Below, one piece after another: positions 1-4,488 of a stretch of DNA of 6,101 nt (position 1 is its first letter; every line of letters begins with the position of its first letter). The stretch lies in NCBI GenBank assembly GCA_007122565.1, contig SKTJ01000013.1:1-6101 (forward strand), given 5' to 3'. The notes beneath the pieces were generated by a model, which made no database searches, was not told where the DNA came from, and was given only the letters and a program-made list of their open reading frames with translations. Position numbers and translations under genes: made by a program. Source of the DNA: Syntrophomonadaceae bacterium. Lineage in GTDB: Bacteria > Bacillota > Dethiobacteria > DTU022 > UBA8154.

Positions 1-448
1 CAAAACTGTTGCCGGCAGCCGGATTGGCCCATAAAATATGCTGTTCATTGTCGTGCAAGACAACAAGTTCCGTCAGGTTCTGCAAGATCAATGATTTTTC
101 CTGTTGGGCTTCATGTAAGGCCGTCATGGTATCGTCTTTTTTTTCTGCCAGGGCACCAAAAACATAAGCAATCGCACAAAAAATGAAGGCACGGGTTAAT
201 GTCGAATAGGAGAGCAAACCATCCTGAAAATAATTGATTCCCACATGAAAAAAACCCAGAAAGGCTGCCACGTATAGCGCTTTTCTGTAATACCAAAGCC
301 CGCCCAGTATGATGGGTAAATAAAATAGGTGGGTATAAACAATTTCCCAGCCATACAGGAAGTTGACAAAAAAGGATATCATCACAATAAATAGGATCAT
401 TGCAATCAAAATAATCAATTTGCTTTTTGAGTTAGCGGGAACAATCAT
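1..448 (-). CDS. Membrane-anchored PAS sensor protein, probably a sensor histidine kinase (N-terminal 149 residues; C-terminus beyond the left edge)
   Basis: The reverse strand encodes an open frame that runs off the left edge. The ATG is at 448-446; an in-frame TAG lies about 25 bases upstream and no other ATG falls between, so the start is well bounded. Its RBS is weak (GGATG). Four hydrophobic stretches are visible at residues about 11-32, 40-54, 57-75 and 84-101, forming a compact membrane module with short loops. A charged helix follows (AEKKDDTMTALHEAQQEK, about 101-118), then the opening of a PAS domain from about residue 119 (LILQNLTEL, LHDNEQHILWANPAA). The pattern YTHLFYLPIILGGLWYYRK is typical of membrane modules in multi-PAS sensor kinases of anaerobes. 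What the protein senses and its output domain are not visible; kinase is the likeliest output, a diguanylate cyclase the main alternative. It is transcribed divergently from glgC. Confidence 0.8.
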   Translation of the reverse strand, partial: MIVPANSKSKLIILIAMILFIVMISFFVNFLYGWEIVYTHLFYLPIILGGLWYYRKALYVAAFLGFFHVGINYFQDGLLSYSTLTRAFIFCAIAYVFGALAEKKDDTMTALHEAQQEKSLILQNLTELVVLHDNEQHILWANPAAGNSF

Positions 449-610
449 TAATTCACATCCATTATTTAGCTAAAAAAACGTGAGCAAAACCATTTTAAAC
501 GATTAATACATAATTTCTACATATTTTTCGAATAATCCTCTTTCAGGCAACTCCTACTGCACAGAAATTCACACTAACGAATTCTTGCAATCTGAAATAA
601 TATCACACGT

Positions 611-648
611 TCCCATCAAAACCCCACGATTTCCCATGTAATGCCCAT
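611..648. repeat. CCCAT direct repeats upstream of the glgC promoter
   Basis: TCCCAT occurs at 611-616 and 632-637, exactly 21 bases apart (two helical turns), and a third CCCAT copy starts 11 bases after the second (GCCCAT, 643-648). Same-face spacing upstream of a promoter is what a DNA-binding regulator would use, but the units are short and chance is possible. No regulator is assigned. Confidence 0.3.
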
Positions 649-649
649 A

Positions 650-679
650 TGAAATGAGCAAAAAAATGAGTGAAATGAG
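650..679. repeat. TGAAATGAG direct repeat upstream of the glgC promoter
   Basis: A perfect 9-base repeat, TGAAATGAG, lies at 650-658 and 671-679 with a 21-base period. A partial copy (AAAAATGAG, 662-670) sits between them. The block lies about 50-80 bases upstream of the -10 box, a position suited to an activator site. That function is inference only. Confidence 0.4.
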
Positions 680-704
680 GTCATTGAAATGCGCATTTTT
701 CTAA

Positions 705-733
705 TATTCAAAAATTGCCGTCCAAATTATAAT
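705..733 (+). promoter_or_regulatory. Sigma-70/SigA-type promoter for the glgC-glgA-usp operon
   Basis: A perfect -10 hexamer TATAAT is at 728-733. With a 17-base spacer the -35 is TATTCA at 705-710, which matches only three of six consensus bases. Transcription would begin near 740, leaving a leader of about 34 bases before the glgC ATG at 774. The strong -10 with a poor -35 would suit an activator-dependent promoter, consistent with the direct repeats just upstream (inference). Confidence 0.6.
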
Positions 734-760
734 GATACTAGCCTGCTTTTTCCGGGAAAC

Positions 761-766
761 GAGGAG
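761..766 (+). promoter_or_regulatory. Ribosome binding site that fixes the glgC start
   Basis: GAGGAG lies 7 bases before the ATG at 774. The earlier in-frame ATG at 732 falls inside the TATAAT promoter element and has no RBS, so 774 is the start. Confidence 0.85.
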
Positions 767-773
767 AAGACTC

Positions 774-1958
774 ATGATTGCGACAAAAGACTGTGTTGCC
801 TTGCTCCTGGCAGGGGGTGAAGGCCGCAGATTGGGATCGTTGACCCGATTCACTGCTAAGCCGGCGATTCCATTTGGCGGAAAGTACAGGATCGTGGATT
901 TCACGTTAAGTAACTGCATCAATTCAGGAATTCAAACCGTGGGGGTGCTCACCCAGTACAAGCCTCAAGTGCTAAACGCTCACATCGGCAGCGGTATTCC
1001 GTGGGGTTTAGACCGGCAAGACGGTGGTATAACTTTCCTGCCCCCTTGTATGAACAGAAAAGGTGAGCAGTGTTACAAGGGTACAGCCGATGCGATTTAT
1101 CAGAATTTGCCATTCATCAAACGGTTTTCCTCCCGGTATGTTCTGGTCGTTGCCGGAGACCACATCTACAAGATGGACTACGCAAAAATGCTTACATACC
1201 ATCGGGACAAGCAGGCCGATGTAACCATCGCGGTTATTGAGGTTCCCTGGATTGAAGCCAGTCGTTTCGGGATCATGAACACGAGTGTTGACGGACGGAT
1301 CCTAGATTTTGAGGAAAAGCCGGAGAAACCCAGAAATAACTTGGCATCAATGGGAATATATATTTTCAGTTGGGACGTATTAAAGAAGCATCTGGAAATG
1401 GACCAGCAGAATAGGGCTTCCAGCAATGATTTTGGAAAAAATGTCATCCCTCAGATGCTTCAAGCCGGCTGCCGCATGTTTGCCTATCTATTTGATGGAT
1501 ACTGGAAAGATGTAGGAACCCTGGAAAGTTATTGGGAAGCCAACATGGATCTGTTAAAAGACAACCCCGAACTGGACCTTGCCGAACGAAACTGGCCAAT
1601 CTATACGGCGGACTCAAGTGTGCCTCCAAAACGGATCCATTTTTCAGCCCGGGTTAATCGCTCTTTTGTCAATGAAAACTGCAAGATCCTGGGTCAGGTT
1701 CATCGTTCAATTCTTTTTCCCGGGGTACAGATCGGTAAGAATAGTGTCATACGGGATTCCATTATCATGGCTGGAACCACCATCGGTAATAATGTGGTGT
1801 TAGAGCGGGCTGTTGTAGGGGAACAAGCGGTTATTGGGGACGGGGTCTTTTCGACCAACTCGGACGAAGCCATTATTGTTGTCCAAGAAGATACAATTAT
1901 TCCAAACGGTTCAATTATTGAAAACCACTCGGATAGGATATCTGTAGGAATGCTTTAG
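774..1958 (+). CDS. glgC: Glucose-1-phosphate adenylyltransferase (ADP-glucose pyrophosphorylase)
   Basis: A 394-residue cytosolic enzyme that makes ADP-glucose and pyrophosphate from glucose-1-phosphate and ATP, the committed step of bacterial glycogen synthesis. The N-terminal nucleotidyltransferase fold shows the signature LLAGGEGRRL (11-20), AKPAIPFGGKYRIVDFTLSN (28-47), YKGTADA (101-107), the catalytic-Asp motif GDHIYKMDY (128-136, Asp129), the sugar-phosphate loop FEEKP (179-183, Lys182) and GYWKDVGT (242-249). The C-terminal part, from about 290, is a left-handed beta-helix with hexapeptide-like repeats (VQIGKNSVI, TTIGNNVVL, AVIGDGV). Length fits the shorter Bacillota form. Two of the residues I recall as contacting fructose-1,6-bisphosphate in the E. 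coli enzyme (Lys39, His46) are Phe26 and Pro33 here, so E. coli-type activation is not expected (inference). It is first in an operon, 36 bases ahead of glgA. A GlgD-like paralogue is unlikely because the catalytic motifs are intact. Confidence 0.97.
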   Translation: MIATKDCVALLLAGGEGRRLGSLTRFTAKPAIPFGGKYRIVDFTLSNCINSGIQTVGVLTQYKPQVLNAHIGSGIPWGLDRQDGGITFLPPCMNRKGEQCYKGTADAIYQNLPFIKRFSSRYVLVVAGDHIYKMDYAKMLTYHRDKQADVTIAVIEVPWIEASRFGIMNTSVDGRILDFEEKPEKPRNNLASMGIYIFSWDVLKKHLEMDQQNRASSNDFGKNVIPQMLQAGCRMFAYLFDGYWKDVGTLESYWEANMDLLKDNPELDLAERNWPIYTADSSVPPKRIHFSARVNRSFVNENCKILGQVHRSILFPGVQIGKNSVIRDSIIMAGTTIGNNVVLERAVVGEQAVIGDGVFSTNSDEAIIVVQEDTIIPNGSIIENHSDRISVGML

Positions 1959-1982
1959 TTTCGCGTATGCAGAAAAGAGAAA

Positions 1983-1990
1983 AAGGAGGT
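1983..1990 (+). promoter_or_regulatory. Strong ribosome binding site of glgA
   Basis: AAGGAGGT is a near-perfect anti-Shine-Dalgarno match. It lies only 4 bases before the ATG at 1995, a short but workable spacing. Confidence 0.85.
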
Positions 1991-1994
1991 TTTT

Positions 1995-3488
1995 ATGAAC
2001 ATCCTATTTGTTGCTTCCGAAGGTGTGCCCTTTGTGAAAACAGGTGGTTTGGCTGATGTAATCGGTTCCCTGCCTATAGAGCTCAGAAATCATGGGATAG
2101 ATATCCGGGTCGTCCTGCCCAAGTACGGAATGACTGCTCCTGAGCTATGTAAAAAAATGAGCGTGCAAAAATGTTTTGCCGTTACTATGGGCTGGAGATA
2201 TCAGTACTGCAGTGTTTTGGAAGCCAAGCAGGATGGGATAACGTATTATTTCATCGGTAACGAGTACTGTTTCAACCGCAGCGAGCTTTATGGGTATAAA
2301 GACGATGTCGAGCGGTTTGCATTTTTTTCTAAAGCTGTTCTGAAGTCTTTACCCTACCTGGACTTTAAGCCCCAGGTTATTCACGCCCACGATTGGCAAT
2401 CCGGGCTTTTGAGTGTATTTTTGAAAAATCATCATAGCCGCGACCGTTTTTATCGCGATATTCGCACGGTTTTTACCGTGCACAATCTCTATCACAAGGG
2501 CCTTTTTCCCAAAGAATACCTGGAAGACCTGTTGGAACTGGACCCGGCGCTCTTTTCAATCGATGGGATTGAGTTTTATGGTCAGTTAAGCTTTTTGAAG
2601 GGCGGCCTGGTTTTTTCCGATTATATTACAACGGTAAGCCCCACCTATGCCCAAGAGATTAAGACCTCGTATTATGAGGAGAAACTGGAAGGGCTGCTCC
2701 AAAAGCGAAGCAACCGGCTAAAAGGAATTATCAATGGCATTGACTACAGCCGCTATAATCCCGCGACGGATCCGAATATTTTCGTTCAGTACACGAATTC
2801 CATGTCGGCCAAGGCAGAGAACAAGATTCAGCTCCAGGAAATGCTCAACCTACCTAAAGACAAAAAAATACCGGTTATTGCTTTCATCGGTCACCTGGTT
2901 GAACATAAGGGGCTAGAGCTGATCACCGGTGCACTGAAAGATATTCTTGTCAAGGATGTCCAGCTGGTATTTTTGGGCACCGGGAGCTGGAAGTATGAAT
3001 CTTATTTACAGCAAGTGGCCCGACATTTCCCTGATAAAATTTCGGTAAATATTCAGTTAAACGATTCACTGGCACGAAAAATATATGCCGGCGCGGATAT
3101 ATTCATCAGACCTTCAAAGTTCGAACCTTGCGGTCTCAGCCAGATGATCGCCATGCGTTACGGCACAATACCCCTGGTGCGGGAAACAGGTGGATTAAGA
3201 GACACCGTAACGCCTTTTAATCAATTGACCGGAGAAGGCAACGGGTTTAGCTTTAAAAACTACAACCCACAAGATATGTTCAATACGATTTGTCAAGCCT
3301 TGGAGTGTTTTAAGGATAAAGAAACCTGGAAAGTCATAGCTAAAAATGCCCAGGCGGAGGATTTCAGCTGGAAGGGACCGGCGCAGGAATACATAGACAT
3401 ATATCGGGGGCTGCTGGAGGAAAAAGCAGGATATTGCTGGGATGGCTTCGATTACGTCAGAAAAGAAGGCGCTTATAAAATATCTTAA
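1995..3488 (+). CDS. glgA: Glycogen synthase, ADP-glucose-dependent (GT5 family)
   Basis: A 497-residue cytosolic glycosyltransferase (GT-B fold) that transfers glucose from ADP-glucose to the non-reducing end of an alpha-1,4-glucan. The N-terminal glucan/ADP-binding motif KTGGLADV is at 15-22, followed by HAHDWQSGL (130-138), FTVHNLYHKG (160-169) and INGID (246-250). The C-terminal Rossmann half shows FIGHLVEHKG (297-306), LGTG (327-330) and RPSKFEPCGLSQMIAMRYG (372-390, with Glu377), then VRETGGLRDTV (395-405). The usual GT5 motif is SRLxxQKG; here it reads GHLVEHKG, so the Arg expected at residue 300 is His, while Lys305 is kept. A tail of about 25 residues (around 473-497) extends past the usual C-terminal YxxLY-like helix, making it slightly longer than the 475-485 residues typical of the family. 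It is second in the operon and uses the ADP-glucose made by GlgC; the next gene starts 13 bases after its stop. Confidence 0.96.
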   Translation: MNILFVASEGVPFVKTGGLADVIGSLPIELRNHGIDIRVVLPKYGMTAPELCKKMSVQKCFAVTMGWRYQYCSVLEAKQDGITYYFIGNEYCFNRSELYGYKDDVERFAFFSKAVLKSLPYLDFKPQVIHAHDWQSGLLSVFLKNHHSRDRFYRDIRTVFTVHNLYHKGLFPKEYLEDLLELDPALFSIDGIEFYGQLSFLKGGLVFSDYITTVSPTYAQEIKTSYYEEKLEGLLQKRSNRLKGIINGIDYSRYNPATDPNIFVQYTNSMSAKAENKIQLQEMLNLPKDKKIPVIAFIGHLVEHKGLELITGALKDILVKDVQLVFLGTGSWKYESYLQQVARHFPDKISVNIQLNDSLARKIYAGADIFIRPSKFEPCGLSQMIAMRYGTIPLVRETGGLRDTVTPFNQLTGEGNGFSFKNYNPQDMFNTICQALECFKDKETWKVIAKNAQAEDFSWKGPAQEYIDIYRGLLEEKAGYCWDGFDYVRKEGAYKIS

Positions 3489-3489
3489 T

Positions 3490-3495
3490 GGAGGG
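3490..3495 (+). promoter_or_regulatory. Ribosome binding site that fixes the usp start
   Basis: GGAGGG lies 6 bases before the ATG at 3502. The upstream in-frame ATG at 3442 would add 20 residues inside the end of glgA and has no RBS; starting at 3502 gives the canonical Usp N-terminus MKILACTDGS. Confidence 0.85.
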
Positions 3496-3501
3496 TTAGT
3501 G

Positions 3502-3933
3502 ATGAAAATATTAGCTTGCACCGATGGGTCGGAACAAAGTATTAAAGCCATGGGAAAAGTGTTGGAAATCGCAGAAGAGAAGAAAAATGTAGAAATAACG
3601 GTGATCCATGTCATGCCCATGTACCAGGCTTTTTTTACAGGGTACGAAATCTCATCTGAGATGGTAAGGCAGTGGGATGAGTGCAGAAGGGAAGAAAGCA
3701 ATAAAATACTGGACGAGGCCGTGAAATGCTTTGAGGCAAAAAATATTCATGTTAATACCTTGTCAAAAGAAGGGCACCCTGCCGATACCATTTGCAACGT
3801 GGCGTCAGAAATGGGATGTGATCTGATAGTTATTGGAAGCCGTGGCTTAAGCGGTCTTAAAAAGTGGATTCCGGGCAGCATAAGTAATGCAGTTGCCCAA
3901 CAATGTAAAACCAGCGTCATGATCGTAAAATAA
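3502..3933 (+). CDS. Universal stress protein, UspA family, single domain
   Basis: A 143-residue protein of standard single-Usp-domain length. It opens with beta strand 1 and the nucleotide-binding Asp (MKILACTDGS, Asp8), followed by a helix and strand 2 (VEITVIHVMP, 30-39). The ATP-binding signature G-2x-G-9x-G-S is complete at residues 112-126 (Gly112, Gly115, Gly125, Ser126), and the protein ends in the typical final strand TSVMIVK. This is therefore the ATP-binding class of Usp, not the UspA class that lacks the loop. Members are small cytosolic dimers that respond to starvation, redox or energy stress; the target of this one is unknown. It starts 13 bases after glgA and has its own RBS, so it is almost certainly co-transcribed with the glycogen genes. 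A role in matching glycogen storage to ATP level is plausible but is inference. Confidence 0.93.
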   Translation: MKILACTDGSEQSIKAMGKVLEIAEEKKNVEITVIHVMPMYQAFFTGYEISSEMVRQWDECRREESNKILDEAVKCFEAKNIHVNTLSKEGHPADTICNVASEMGCDLIVIGSRGLSGLKKWIPGSISNAVAQQCKTSVMIVK

Positions 3934-3939
3934 ACATTG

Positions 3940-4279
3940 CTGTTCCTGTGTTGCTTGATGCTGGAATCCCTCGGGCATCATGTGGAAGAGGCCTCTCCGG
4001 ACCTGACGGAGTTACAGGACCTGTTCATGCCTATCATTTATGTGAATACCGCCACCACCTTCAAAATGCTGCAAATACCGTCGGAAATGTACGAAGAACT
4101 GACTTCTAATGCCCTGCAGTTGGCTTTCAAGGGTTTTGACGTTTCCGGGGTGGAGCCAGGAGGGGAATCTGCCGGTCGGCCTTCAAATCGTTGGACCAAC
4201 GGCATCGGAGGACCGCCTGATTTCCCTCTCCGCTCAATTTGAGGCCGCCCGGCCGTGGCATTCCAGGTATCCTGAATGA
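3940..4279 (+). pseudogene. Remnant of an amidase-signature family enzyme (C-terminal half, internally deleted and frame-shifted)
   Basis: Two adjoining stretches in different frames resemble the C-terminal half of amidase-signature hydrolases, which cleave amide bonds and are usually about 450-490 residues long. Fragment A (frame of 3937, about 3958-4149) contains MLESLGHHVEEASPDLTE, IYVNTATTFKML and MYEELTSNALQLAFKGFDVS. Fragment B (frame of 4151, 4151-4279) reads WSQEGNLPVGLQIVGP then EDRLISLSAQFEAARPW and ends at TGA 4277-4279, as the family normally does. The catalytic Ser-cis-Ser-Lys region belongs to the missing N-terminal part, and the segment normally found between A and B (some tens of codons around the conserved FNxTGxPA motif) is gone, with the junction near 4141-4151. 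There is no RBS or good start codon, so it should not be active. Family assignment comes from recognising these motifs by eye. Confidence 0.82.
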
Positions 4280-4332
4280 TCTTCGAAAGTCTCCAAGGTA
4301 TAACGAAACGGTAATACACATGGCTATAAATC

Positions 4333-4361
4333 AGCCGGCCTTTTATAAAGGCCGGCTTTTT
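4333..4361 (+). terminator. Rho-independent terminator
   Basis: A perfect 8-bp GC-rich stem, AGCCGGCC (4333-4340) with GGCCGGCT (4350-4357), closes a 9-base A/T loop (TTTTATAAA) that can itself pair further. A T run follows at 4357-4361. The T tract is on the right, so it stops plus-strand transcription of glgC-glgA-usp and of the amidase remnant that it originally followed. Confidence 0.9.
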
Positions 4362-4488
4362 ACCCGGGTGCGCGTTCATTTGGCGCAAAGTTTAGGCAAG
4401 GGCAGGAATTAATAAGCAATTTGACGAAGTATTGCCTATTGTTTTGTTTTTTCGGCATGGTTTTTTTGTTTCAGGAGGAGACGGTTGG
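4362..4488. other. Leader/promoter region of the downstream sensor gene
   Basis: This 127-base spacer between the terminator and the sensor start must hold its promoter. A TTGACG -35-like hexamer is at 4421-4426, but the position 17 bases downstream (TTGTTT) is a poor -10. The same hexamer lies in the loop of a weak 5-bp stem (GCAAT 4416-4420, ATTGC 4431-4435) followed by T-rich sequence, which could be a weak attenuator or chance. No coding frame is supported. Confidence 0.4.
4473..4480 (+). promoter_or_regulatory. Ribosome binding site that selects a GTG start
   Basis: AGGAGGAG ends 8 bases before GTG 4489. The alternatives, TTG at 4495 and ATG at 4582, are worse: the first is 14 bases away and the second would remove the first membrane helix. 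Confidence 0.8.

Larger units (their letters stand above)
449..773. other. Divergent intergenic region between the sensor gene and glgC
   Basis: This 325-base A/T-rich spacer separates two divergently transcribed genes and contains no plausible coding frame on either strand. On the right it holds the glgC promoter, short direct repeats and the glgC RBS, each listed separately. I could not find a convincing -35/-10 pair for the leftward sensor gene. No riboswitch-like fold was recognised in the short glgC leader (about 740-773). Confidence 0.7.

Noticed and set aside
111..296. A 61-codon minus-strand frame within the left sensor gene
   Set aside because: The sensor frame on the same strand is open from 448 to the edge and has membrane and PAS features; this one is an alternate-frame shadow.
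740..773. A possible riboswitch in the glgC leader
   Set aside because: The leader is only about 34 bases and shows no conserved aptamer-like structure.
3442..3501. A 20-residue N-terminal extension of the Usp protein overlapping glgA
   Set aside because: There is no RBS before 3442, while GGAGGG sits correctly before ATG 3502 and the canonical Usp N-terminus begins there.
3195..3701. A 168-codon open frame on the minus strand across the end of glgA and usp
   Set aside because: It is antisense to two well-recognised genes, has no family resemblance, and spans their operon junction; it is a shadow frame.
3937..4242. A 101-residue intact plus-strand hypothetical protein
   Set aside because: It starts at a TTG without RBS, and after about 4149 its frame departs from the amidase C-terminus that continues in another frame, so it is better read as part of a pseudogene.
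4038..4388. A 116-codon minus-strand frame over the amidase remnant and terminator
   Set aside because: It would run through the terminator hairpin and has no recognisable domain, while the plus strand shows clear amidase sequence.
4416..4435. Stem-loop GCAAT/ATTGC before a T-rich stretch, as a second terminator or attenuator
   Set aside because: The stem is only 5 bp and A/T-rich, and the T-rich tract begins several bases later; too weak to call.
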